Shown here: positions 8,870 to 16,782 of the stretch, piece by piece
Position numbering within the stretch: position 1 is the stretch's first letter
Layout: each line of letters starts with the position of its first letter
NCBI GenBank assembly: GCA_016715825.1
Contig: JADJXO010000005.1
Location: 1-64,000, forward strand
Length of the DNA stretch: 64,000 nt
Reading direction: 5' to 3'
Source of the DNA: Nitrospira sp.
Lineage (GTDB): Bacteria > Nitrospirota > Nitrospiria > Nitrospirales > Nitrospiraceae
The notes under the pieces: generated by a model
Told to the model about the DNA's origin: nothing
Seen by the model: only the letters and a program-made list of their open reading frames with translations
The model's database searches: none
Position numbers and translations under genes: made by a program

Positions 8870-10084
8870 ATGGCAGTATTTGCGTACCGAGTAGCGCGTC
8901 CCGATGGCTCCATGTTGAACGGCCATGTTGAAGGAGAAGAGGAGGCGCTCGTTCGTGCCAGGCTGGAAGCGCAGGGGCTCTTGGTGTTTCATCTGCATCG
9001 GCGTGGAATATCCACAGTCCAAGTGGCGAAGCCTTGGTTTCGTGGACGGCTTCCGGTTGGACAGTTCTTGATCTTCAACCAAGAGCTCTTGGCGCTCATC
9101 AGATCGGGATTGCCGATCTTACGAGTCTGGGACTTGCTCATCGAACGAGCTGGACATCCTGGATTTCAACAGACCCTCCGCGAGGTGAAGGGGGATATTC
9201 GAGGTGGTGCCTCCGCCTCGGATGCGCTAGGAAAACACGCCGCATATTTTTCAGATCTCTATGTTGCGACCATACGAGCAGGAGAACAATCCGGCAACCT
9301 TCCGGATGTGCTCCAACGGTACGTGACGTATCTGAAACTGATGGTCGCCCTTCGTCAAAAGGTGACCAAGGCTATCTCCTATCCGATTGTTCTTGTCCTC
9401 ATTGGCATCGCAGTGATTGGTTTTCTGTTGACCTATGTGATGCCGACCTTTGTATCAGTGTACGGAGAATCGGCGAGGACCTTACCATGGGCAACCCAAT
9501 TACTACTCAAGGCCGTGACCCATGCTGAGGCATGGGCTATTCCGGCAGTGGCTGCCGTAGGCGCCGTCTTGGTGGGCATACGAGCGTACTACAGGACGTC
9601 GGTCGGGCGTGTGTCGATCGATCGCCTTTTTCTGAAACTTCCCCTGGTGGGTCAAATTATCGTCCAACACAATACCATCCAACTTGCGAGAACGTTGGGA
9701 ACGATTCTCGGCGGTGGTACTCCGCTTGTGGATGCGCTGCACAGCGCGAGAACGGCGGTTTCAAACCAGTTTGTTTCGCAACAGCTGGCGCCGGCTGTCG
9801 ATGAGATTCGTGAAGGTGCGACCCTCGCGAAGGCGTTGGACCGACCGAAGGTCCTTCCTCGACTTGCGATCGAGATGCTCGCGGTGGGGGAGGAGACTGG
9901 TTCTCTGGATGCGATGCTGAGAGATATCGCAGAGTTCTATGAGGGGGACCTTGATACTAGGCTTGCTACGCTCACCACATGGATTGAACCGGCACTCCTA
10001 CTCATCATGGGAGTAATGGTCGGTGGGATCGTCATTGTGATGTATTTACCGGTCTTTCAGATGGCTGGAGCGGTTGGGGGTTAG
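8870..10084 (+). CDS. gspF: GspF/PilC-like inner-membrane platform protein
   Basis: 404 residues, the usual family length. ATG start. An N-terminal cytoplasmic region (FAYRVARPDGSMLNGHVEGE) is followed by two T2SSF domains (about 70-190 and 270-395) and three membrane segments, including KAISYPIVLVLIGIAVIGFL and the C-terminal IEPALLLIMGVMVGGIVIVM. It forms the inner-membrane hub that couples the GspE ATPase to pseudopilus assembly. It lies 54 bp before gspE. Confidence 0.95.
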   Translation: MAVFAYRVARPDGSMLNGHVEGEEEALVRARLEAQGLLVFHLHRRGISTVQVAKPWFRGRLPVGQFLIFNQELLALIRSGLPILRVWDLLIERAGHPGFQQTLREVKGDIRGGASASDALGKHAAYFSDLYVATIRAGEQSGNLPDVLQRYVTYLKLMVALRQKVTKAISYPIVLVLIGIAVIGFLLTYVMPTFVSVYGESARTLPWATQLLLKAVTHAEAWAIPAVAAVGAVLVGIRAYYRTSVGRVSIDRLFLKLPLVGQIIVQHNTIQLARTLGTILGGGTPLVDALHSARTAVSNQFVSQQLAPAVDEIREGATLAKALDRPKVLPRLAIEMLAVGEETGSLDAMLRDIAEFYEGDLDTRLATLTTWIEPALLLIMGVMVGGIVIVMYLPVFQMAGAVGG

Positions 10085-10138
10085 AGATGCGTGCGTCAGA
10101 CGGTGAACCCCAAGGGCCGATAGTGAGGGAGGTTTCTC

Positions 10139-11866
10139 ATGCCGGGTAGCCTTGTGCGTCCTTCCCTGGCAGACGTGGTGGTAAGGCAGGGCCTGCTCGA
10201 TAAGCACACTGTTGACGAGGTCCTCCATCGATTGAACCAAGTGCCTGCCACATTGGGGCCAACGCTAGTAGCTGAAGGGCTTCTCTCAGAAGACCAGTTG
10301 GCCCAGGCCTTGGCCACACGATACGATCTTCCGTACGACGCACTCGTCGATTTTCGTGTCGATCCTCGATATTTCGAGACCATGTCCGTCAAACTCATGC
10401 AGCGCGTTCCCTTTGTGCCTATCGCTGAGCATTCAGGCATGGTGACGATCGCCATTGCAGATCCTCAAAATCTGTTAGCGCTTGATGAGTTGGAACTCCT
10501 GATTCAGAAGCCGCTGGATCGAGTTGTCAGCTCCAAGAGCGCCATTCTGGCCGCACTGGAACGGAGTGAAGGATCGAGTCACGCGCTGCGTGAGCTCGAA
10601 GCGGAATATCGATCAGTTCTCGTGAAAGAAGATGATCGAGGAGAAGAAATCTCTGCGCTTGATCAGGCCAGCGAAGATCAAAGTCCTGCCGTCAAATTAC
10701 TGGACTCGATCTTGCTCAGTGCGATGCAACGTCGCGCCAGCGATATTCACATTGAGGCGGCCGACCGTTCAACGAAAGTGAAGCTTCGTGTCGACGGTAT
10801 CCTGATTCCAGCCATGGAACCGCTGGATATTCGATTGCACGCTCCCTTGGTCTCACGCCTGAAGGTTATGTCGGAGCTTGACATTGCTGAGCGTCGAGTA
10901 CCTCAAGACGGAAGTTTTCGTATGAGACTGGATCGGAAGACAGTGGATTTCCGCGTGTCGATCCTGCCAAGCGTGTTTGGTGAGTCGGTCGTCATCAGAA
11001 TACTTGATCGAGACTCCATCGCGACCGGAGTATCAGCCTTGAAGCTGGAACGGCTCGGTTTTAATTCGGAAGATCTGAAGCGGTTTCGTCGAGCCATCAC
11101 TCGACCATACGGCATGGTATTGGTGACCGGGCCGACCGGAAGCGGAAAGACAACGACCTTGTATGCGGCCATCTCTGAAATGAACACGCTCGAAGACAAA
11201 CTCATCACAATCGAAGATCCGGTTGAATACCAATTTCCAGGTGTGGTGCAGATTCCTGTCAATGAAAAAAAGGGGCTGACGTTTGCACGAGGCCTGCGGT
11301 CCATCCTTCGCCATGACCCGGACAAGATCATGGTCGGCGAAATTCGAGATCCTGAGACCGCCCAGATCGCCATTCAATCAGCTTTGACAGGCCATCTCGT
11401 TTTGACGACCGTTCATGCGAACAATGTGTTTGATGTCATTGGGCGATTCGCGTCGATGGGGATCGATACCTATAATTTCTTGGCCGCGCTCAACTGCGTG
11501 TTGGCGCAGAGGTTGGTCCGAATCTTATGTCCGTCCTGTCGGACAGCCGTAGAAGCGCAACAAGTCCTCATTGAAGAATCTGGATTGGATTACGAGCAGT
11601 ACAAAGATACGCCGTTCTATGAGGGGAAGGGATGCCCACAATGCCACGGCACCGGATATCGAGGCAGAAAATGCATCACGGAATTTCTCGATTTGACGGA
11701 TGAGATCAAGGAAATGATTCATGCGGAACGGCCGTTGTCGGAGATTCGGTATCGAGCGGTGACGGACGGGATGATTACGCTTCGGCAATCGGCACTCAAG
11801 AAGATGTTGAATGGGGAGACATCGCTTCGCGAGGTCAATCGTGTAACCTTCAGTGAAGAGGGATGA
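10139..11866 (+). CDS. gspE: GspE/PilB-type secretion ATPase
   Basis: 575 residues. An N-terminal MshEN/T2SSE-N domain (SLADVVVRQGLLDKHTVDEV) is followed by the bipartite ATPase: arginine-rich region with RASDIHIE, Walker A GPTGSGKTTTLYA at about 331, Asp box ITIEDPVEYQ, Walker B-like ILRHDPDKIMVGEIRDPETA, and His box LTTVHANN. The zinc-binding C4 module CPSC...CPQC (about 462-501) is present. This is a cytoplasmic hexameric motor driving pseudopilus or pilus extension. All key motifs look intact. Confidence 0.96.
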   Translation: MPGSLVRPSLADVVVRQGLLDKHTVDEVLHRLNQVPATLGPTLVAEGLLSEDQLAQALATRYDLPYDALVDFRVDPRYFETMSVKLMQRVPFVPIAEHSGMVTIAIADPQNLLALDELELLIQKPLDRVVSSKSAILAALERSEGSSHALRELEAEYRSVLVKEDDRGEEISALDQASEDQSPAVKLLDSILLSAMQRRASDIHIEAADRSTKVKLRVDGILIPAMEPLDIRLHAPLVSRLKVMSELDIAERRVPQDGSFRMRLDRKTVDFRVSILPSVFGESVVIRILDRDSIATGVSALKLERLGFNSEDLKRFRRAITRPYGMVLVTGPTGSGKTTTLYAAISEMNTLEDKLITIEDPVEYQFPGVVQIPVNEKKGLTFARGLRSILRHDPDKIMVGEIRDPETAQIAIQSALTGHLVLTTVHANNVFDVIGRFASMGIDTYNFLAALNCVLAQRLVRILCPSCRTAVEAQQVLIEESGLDYEQYKDTPFYEGKGCPQCHGTGYRGRKCITEFLDLTDEIKEMIHAERPLSEIRYRAVTDGMITLRQSALKKMLNGETSLREVNRVTFSEEG

Positions 11867-11867
11867 C

Positions 11868-12866
11868 ATGATGTGGGACTGGTGGAGCAGTAAGCCCCAG
11901 TATTGTCTGAAATTCGGAACCGACTCACTCGCGTGGGCCGAGAGTGAACGAGGCTGGCGTGGACAGCGTCGGCGCAGGTGTTCCATGTCCGTGCTTCCGA
12001 ACGACCTGATCAGCCCCTCCCCGATGAACCTCAATTTGTCTAACCTTTCGGCGCTAGCCGACCGCATCCAGAATCTAACGAATTCCGAAGGAACTTACCG
12101 AGGAGCGGGCTGGGCTACTCGTTTGGTTGTTCCTCGACGAATCACTGCCCTCCTTCCAGATTCTGCAGCGAGAGCGGCGGTGCTTCACTTTGAGCAGCTT
12201 CCCACTCAGCGCGAGGAGCGAGAACACCTCATTCGGTGGCGATTGTCGCAGGAGCAGCTATTCCCGCTCAACGCGGCCAAGATAGTGTTCCAAGTCTTTC
12301 GCGATCAAGAAATGGGCCCATCCGGAGGCTACACGGTTTTGACGGCATCGATCCAGGAATCGGTGCTCCAACAGTATGAATCGCTCTGTGAATCTGTTGG
12401 ATTGATCCCGTACGATATCGGGATGACAAGCCTCAGGTTGTTCAATCTTTGGAGGCGTGTGTCAGACAGGTCGAAGTGGTTTCAGCGTACCATTCTGTGG
12501 ATCAATTTGTCCGATCGAGCGCTGACTATAATTGTGTGCCGACGAGGGGGCCCGCTATTTTACCGATGCAAACTCTTGGGGGAGGACGTATCCGATGTCC
12601 TGAATAAGCCCGAATTGCTACAGAGGGTGCTAGAGGAGTGCAGTGTGTCGCTGGAAGTCTGTCATCAGCGGCATCCTTCTCTGACCGTCGATCAAGCCGT
12701 GATCTGTGCAGCAGGGGAGGTTTCACCCTTTCAGGAACAGATTGAGGGCGAACTTCAACTCTCGGTCGAGCAACTGCATTGGAAGTCGATCGAGAGGCTC
12801 GGCTGGGTGGCAAAAGAAAACCATCGTGGGATGACATCGTTGGCGGCGTTGGCAGGATTGCCCTAA
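11868..12866 (+). CDS. PilM-like actin-fold assembly protein (GspL cytoplasmic-domain analogue)
   Basis: About 332 residues from ATG 11868, one base after the gspE stop; AGAGGGA precedes it. Homology is weak, but the layout is that of PilM: an early LKFGTDSLAWAE strand-turn, the central SVGLIPYDIGMTSLRLFNLW (family: aGl.p..id....al.r) and a late ILWINLSDRALTIIVCRRG strand. The family binds nucleotide and recruits PilN on the cytoplasmic face. Call supported by position before PilN and PilO homologues. Confidence 0.75.
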   Translation: MMWDWWSSKPQYCLKFGTDSLAWAESERGWRGQRRRRCSMSVLPNDLISPSPMNLNLSNLSALADRIQNLTNSEGTYRGAGWATRLVVPRRITALLPDSAARAAVLHFEQLPTQREEREHLIRWRLSQEQLFPLNAAKIVFQVFRDQEMGPSGGYTVLTASIQESVLQQYESLCESVGLIPYDIGMTSLRLFNLWRRVSDRSKWFQRTILWINLSDRALTIIVCRRGGPLFYRCKLLGEDVSDVLNKPELLQRVLEECSVSLEVCHQRHPSLTVDQAVICAAGEVSPFQEQIEGELQLSVEQLHWKSIERLGWVAKENHRGMTSLAALAGLP

Positions 12867-12875
12867 TGGCGAGGG

Positions 12876-13496
12876 ATGCGTATTGGAATGAGCACATTTC
12901 TTAAATCATTGAAGTTCAACTGGCTGAAAGGCGGTGGTGACGAACAGTTTCAGGTCAATCTATGCAGCCGATACCGCTCCGCTGTGGCTCCCCTGCGTCT
13001 TCTGTTGATAGGGAGCTGTGTCCTTCTTGTGTCTGACATGCTCTGGAATCTCGCGCAAGCCGTGGCGACCTATCAAGAGTGTCGAATGATTGAAGATCAA
13101 TTGCAGCGAGTCCGGCAGCAGGACCTTGACTTTATTGCGGAGGCGACGCATGAACGAGTCGATTTATCGGATCAGGCAGTAAGTCGTCTGTCTTTCGAGA
13201 TCGAATTGGCCAACCAACTTCTTCAAAAGAGAACATTTTCGTGGACAAAGTTTCTGACAGAATTAGAGCAGACCGTCCCTTCACGTCTGGCACTGAACAG
13301 TGTGCGTCTTGATCAAGCGGGGACCATGGTTCGAGTAACCGGGGCCGCGATGACGTTGGAGGACGTCACGGCATTCACCGTAGGGCTTCAGGATCATGCG
13401 ATGTTTAAAGATCCAATACTCGCGCAACACCGTGCCGGCCAAAATGGGTTGGTGGAATTTGATGTCACCGTACAGTATCGCCAGGATGGAGTGTAA
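12876..13496 (+). CDS. PilN-like assembly protein
   Basis: 206 residues (a second ATG at 12888 is an alternative start). One membrane helix at about 38-63 (LRLLLIGSCVLLVSDMLWNL), a periplasmic coiled coil, then a ferredoxin-like domain (FLTELEQTVPSRLALNSVRL) ending FDVTVQY, the typical PilN/GspL periplasmic layout. It bridges the cytoplasmic PilM-like protein to the PilO-like protein encoded next. Confidence 0.8.
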   Translation: MRIGMSTFLKSLKFNWLKGGGDEQFQVNLCSRYRSAVAPLRLLLIGSCVLLVSDMLWNLAQAVATYQECRMIEDQLQRVRQQDLDFIAEATHERVDLSDQAVSRLSFEIELANQLLQKRTFSWTKFLTELEQTVPSRLALNSVRLDQAGTMVRVTGAAMTLEDVTAFTVGLQDHAMFKDPILAQHRAGQNGLVEFDVTVQYRQDGV

Positions 13497-13499
13497 GGG

Positions 13500-14072
13500 A
13501 TGAAAGAGCGCCTGATTGTCGTGCTGCGGCATCCTTTCGCACCATTGCTTCCTTGGACGAGCGTCGTCGTGAGCCTTCTGATCATGGTGTTCGTGGTACG
13601 AGATGTCGGGTTAGCCGGTCTTCTGTCGGCACGAGATCGCTTAGAGAAGGATTGGGTCGCAACACGGCAGTTGCTGCTACAGCACCGAGAGGCTAGAAAA
13701 GCACAAAAAGACCTGACGGAAGTGTGGGCCTTGTTGCCAGACGAACAGGATTTTGCTCCCTTGGCTCTGGGGATTTCTGAAGAAGCGAAGCGTAATCGAG
13801 TGACCATGCCGACCTTATCATATCGGACAGAACCGACGGTCGTTGCCAATACGAGTAAAGGGTTGCTTCAGGGACCAATGAGCGGACGCTATGAGGATCT
13901 CCGACGGTTCATCCATAACCTGGAGACCGCGGATGAGTTGTTGTTCATAGAAGATTTGGAACTCAGTCGATCTGGAAACGCACAAGATGATGTCTTGACC
14001 TTCAATATCACGATTGCGACGTATCTTCGTGCCGATTCGGAGAAGCCTATCTTGCCGGACGTAGGGCGATAG
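13500..14072 (+). CDS. PilO-like assembly protein
   Basis: 190 residues. Membrane helix at about 16-36, coiled coil, then a PilO-type ferredoxin-like domain in which GPMSGRYEDLRRFIHNLETA matches the family's conserved G.Y..l..Fl..le. motif. The gene starts 3 bp after the PilN-like stop. PilN and PilO heterodimerise in the periplasm and align the machine with the secretin. Confidence 0.82.
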   Translation: MKERLIVVLRHPFAPLLPWTSVVVSLLIMVFVVRDVGLAGLLSARDRLEKDWVATRQLLLQHREARKAQKDLTEVWALLPDEQDFAPLALGISEEAKRNRVTMPTLSYRTEPTVVANTSKGLLQGPMSGRYEDLRRFIHNLETADELLFIEDLELSRSGNAQDDVLTFNITIATYLRADSEKPILPDVGR

Positions 14073-14074
14073 CC

Positions 14075-14662
14075 ATGAAGCCTAGAAAGAGAGTGCTTGT
14101 GGCATCCGCATTGATTCTTCTCTGGGTAGGATTGGCAGCGTGGCAATGGCATTTCATGGAAGAACCGCTGCATGTGCCGCTCACGAATATCACGGGTCTT
14201 CCTGGTTCAGGAGAACAGGTCACGGCTGCCGGAACCAGCAGGCGTGTACAGTTGGAGCTTCTTGCTTCGGCGAGCGTTCATCGTGAGGCAACGTTCACGG
14301 CACCTCGGAATATGTTTGTGATACCTCGTCCTGATGGCGTGCTTCCTCTCAGCGAAGACAGGGTGTCGGAGGAACGGCAAGATTCGGTGTCGGAGGAGAC
14401 CGTTGCTGAACAGGTAGAGGCAGAGGAACCGACACAGTACAAATATCTTGGATTCTTACACGTAGGTGAGGGGCAGCAGAAACGCAAAGATATGGCTGTG
14501 CTGAGTAAAGATGATGAGGTGATGATGCTCAGGGTAGGGGACCGCGTTGACGATCATTTGATTCTCCGATCAATCACGGCCGAGAGCGTGACCGTGCGAG
14601 ATACCGAATCCCGGACGGAAAAGACTGTGCAGTTGTCGGATGACCCCGTGGGGCAGGAGTGA
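14075..14662 (+). CDS. PilP/GspC-like periplasmic protein
   Basis: 195 residues. One N-terminal membrane helix (about 8-27), an acidic linker (residues 90-125, many Glu and Ser) and a small beta domain reading YKYLGFLHVGEGQQ...VMMLRVGDRVDDHLILRSI. That strand pattern matches the PilP/GspC HR domain, which docks to the secretin N0 domain. Unlike PilP it has no lipobox. Placement after PilO supports the call. Confidence 0.72.
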   Translation: MKPRKRVLVASALILLWVGLAAWQWHFMEEPLHVPLTNITGLPGSGEQVTAAGTSRRVQLELLASASVHREATFTAPRNMFVIPRPDGVLPLSEDRVSEERQDSVSEETVAEQVEAEEPTQYKYLGFLHVGEGQQKRKDMAVLSKDDEVMMLRVGDRVDDHLILRSITAESVTVRDTESRTEKTVQLSDDPVGQE

Positions 14663-14668
14663 GAGGTG

Positions 14669-15343
14669 ATGCAGGGGATCTTGTCCTCTCTGAGACGGCG
14701 AGAAGCCGGTTTCTCCTACCTTATGGTCATGCTCGCCATCACCGTCATAGGTCTGACCATGACGATGACGGCTCGACAGTGGAAGGTCATTGTTCAGCGG
14801 GAGTTGGAAGCTGAGTTATTGGCCAAGGGGATTGAAATCCAAACGGCGTTGGCGCTGTTCTCGGCTCATAAAAAATCAGGGAGAGTCATGCCGGGCGAGG
14901 TGTATCCTCAAACGCTTGCCGAATTGACGAGGCCACCTAAACCGTTTCTCAGGAAGGTCTATATTGATCCGGTAGGGCGGGGTGAGTGGCAACTCATTCG
15001 TGCCCCGACCGGAGGTATCATGGGAGTGCGGAGTAAAAGCCGGGAGAGGCCGATCAAGCAGAGCAACTTTCCACCCGCCGTTCGTCACTTCCAGGGAACA
15101 CCTACCTACTTTGATTGGGCGTTCCAATATCCCAACCCATCCATGGCAGCGGGAACTGTTCCAAGCGTGACGTCGGTGCCAGGACAACCAGGCATAGCGA
15201 CTCCACCGATGGGCCAAGGAGAGGGAGTGGCTTCCGATTCTGTCCCTGTGGAGGAATCGGTGGATGGGCAAGAGGAAGGTATGCATTCCATCGACTCGCC
15301 TCCAATGCCGGACATCGATGTGCCGCCAGAGACTGCGCCGTAG
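14669..15343 (+). CDS. Pseudopilin-like protein with Pro/Ser/Glu-rich tail
   Basis: About 224 residues (ATG 14669 after GAGAGG; GTG 14666 also possible). The N-terminus REAGFSYLMVMLAITVIGLT resembles a prepilin signal, but mature position 5 is Met rather than Glu, as in GspK-like or minor subunits that initiate rather than elongate. The body aligns loosely with GspG-like proteins (PQTLAELTRPPKPFLRKVYI DP). The last 70 residues are low-complexity, rich in Pro, Ser, Glu and Val. It closes the operon. Confidence 0.72.
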   Translation: MQGILSSLRRREAGFSYLMVMLAITVIGLTMTMTARQWKVIVQRELEAELLAKGIEIQTALALFSAHKKSGRVMPGEVYPQTLAELTRPPKPFLRKVYIDPVGRGEWQLIRAPTGGIMGVRSKSRERPIKQSNFPPAVRHFQGTPTYFDWAFQYPNPSMAAGTVPSVTSVPGQPGIATPPMGQGEGVASDSVPVEESVDGQEEGMHSIDSPPMPDIDVPPETAP

Positions 15344-15471
15344 GCTGGTGGCCGTCTTCCACCGGGCAAGCGATCACCTGTCCAGCAGTGCTCGTGGGGC
15401 CCTTGACCCGTCTCTTACCTGCACGGTATTGTCAACATCGTTCCCAAGCAAACACATCCTTGAGGAGAGGC

Positions 15472-16782
15472 GTGGAATCGCTAGAGGGTACCATTCTGGA
15501 TCAGAAGAGCGACGCATCTCAGGCGCTTCCCATACCGGAGTATGTGCTGGAGCTAGTTTCCAAGGCCCAACGGGCAACGAGGCGGTTGGCGTCACTCTCC
15601 ACATCGACCAAGAATCATGCGTTGCTCGCGATGGCGGAGGCACTGGAAGCGAAGTCCGGCGAATTGCTCAGCGCCAATGAACGGGACCTCGCTGCGTTCG
15701 GCACGGCGCCTGAGAAAAAAGCCATGGCAGACCGGTTACGGCTGACCGAGAAACGGATTGGAGAGATGGCGGCCGGCATTCGCGAAGTGGAGAAGCTGCC
15801 CGATCCTGTGGGGATAATGGGAACCATGTGGACGAGGCCCAATGGGATGCAAGTTGGGCGTGTCCGGGTGCCCATCGGCGTGATCGGGATTATTTATGAG
15901 TCCCGTCCGAACGTGACGGCTGATTCGGCAGCGCTCTGTTTGAAATCCGGCAACGTCTGTGTCTTGCGTGGAGGGAGCGAGGCGATTCACTCGAATACCA
16001 TGATTGCCAGGATTCTCTCTGAGGCGTCAGAGAAAGCGGGTGTTCCCTCCGGTGCCATCACCTTCATCGAGCGCGCCGATCGAGAGCTGGTCCCTGTGCT
16101 GCTGAAGCAGGACCGTTTCATCGACCTAATCATTCCGCGAGGCGGAGAGTCGTTGATGAAACTCATCGCGGAACATTCAACGATTCCAGTGGTCAAGCAC
16201 GACGCGGGCGTGTGCCATGTCTATGTCGATGCCGAAGCCGATCCGGCGATGGCTGAAGCGATCTGCGTCAATGCCAAAGTGCAGCGGCCTTCCACCTGCA
16301 ACGCGATGGAAACCTTGTTGGTTCACCAGTCGATGGCGAGAACGCTGTTACCAAAACTTGCGGTACGTCTCAAGGCTGGAAACGTCGAACTGCGCGGTTG
16401 CCCCAAAACCTGCCAGTTGATCGCCGACGCCAAGCCGGCGAGCGAACAGGATTACGGGAGAGAGTTTCTCGATCTCATCCTTGCCGTGAAGATTGTGAAG
16501 AACATGGATGAAGCGATGGAGCACATCGCACAGTATGGATCGCGGCATACAGAGGCGATTGTGACGACGGACTATGGACGCGCGATGCGATTTCTTAAAG
16601 AAATCGATGCCGGTGCCGTGCTGGTGAACGCCTCCACTCGACTGAACGATGGCTATCAGTTCGGTCTTGGAGCCGAGATCGGTATCAGTACTTCGCGGAT
16701 TCATGCCAGAGGCCCCATGGGATTGGAAGAGCTCACATGCTCAAAATTCATTGTTTTGGGAAACGGTCAACTGCGCGATTAA
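15472..16782 (+). CDS. proA: Gamma-glutamyl phosphate reductase
   Basis: 436 residues. It reduces gamma-glutamyl phosphate to glutamate-5-semialdehyde with NADPH, the second step of proline synthesis (EC 1.2.1.41), in the cytoplasm. The GTG start at 15472 was chosen because GAGGAG lies 5 bp upstream and the family domain begins soon after (VSKAQRATRRLASLST). The aldehyde dehydrogenase fold shows VPIGVIGIIYESRPNVTADS, LRGGSEAIHSN, VQRPSTCNAMETLL with the catalytic Cys, and C-terminal GAEIGISTSRIHARGPMGL. proB is not in the window. The open frame extends upstream to 15115, but that part overlaps the previous gene. Confidence 0.97.
   Translation: MESLEGTILDQKSDASQALPIPEYVLELVSKAQRATRRLASLSTSTKNHALLAMAEALEAKSGELLSANERDLAAFGTAPEKKAMADRLRLTEKRIGEMAAGIREVEKLPDPVGIMGTMWTRPNGMQVGRVRVPIGVIGIIYESRPNVTADSAALCLKSGNVCVLRGGSEAIHSNTMIARILSEASEKAGVPSGAITFIERADRELVPVLLKQDRFIDLIIPRGGESLMKLIAEHSTIPVVKHDAGVCHVYVDAEADPAMAEAICVNAKVQRPSTCNAMETLLVHQSMARTLLPKLAVRLKAGNVELRGCPKTCQLIADAKPASEQDYGREFLDLILAVKIVKNMDEAMEHIAQYGSRHTEAIVTTDYGRAMRFLKEIDAGAVLVNASTRLNDGYQFGLGAEIGISTSRIHARGPMGLEELTCSKFIVLGNGQLRD

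Noticed and set aside
15115..15471. Upstream extension of the proA frame
   Set aside because: Overlaps the preceding pseudopilin-like gene and lacks family similarity; GTG 15472 has a good ribosome site.
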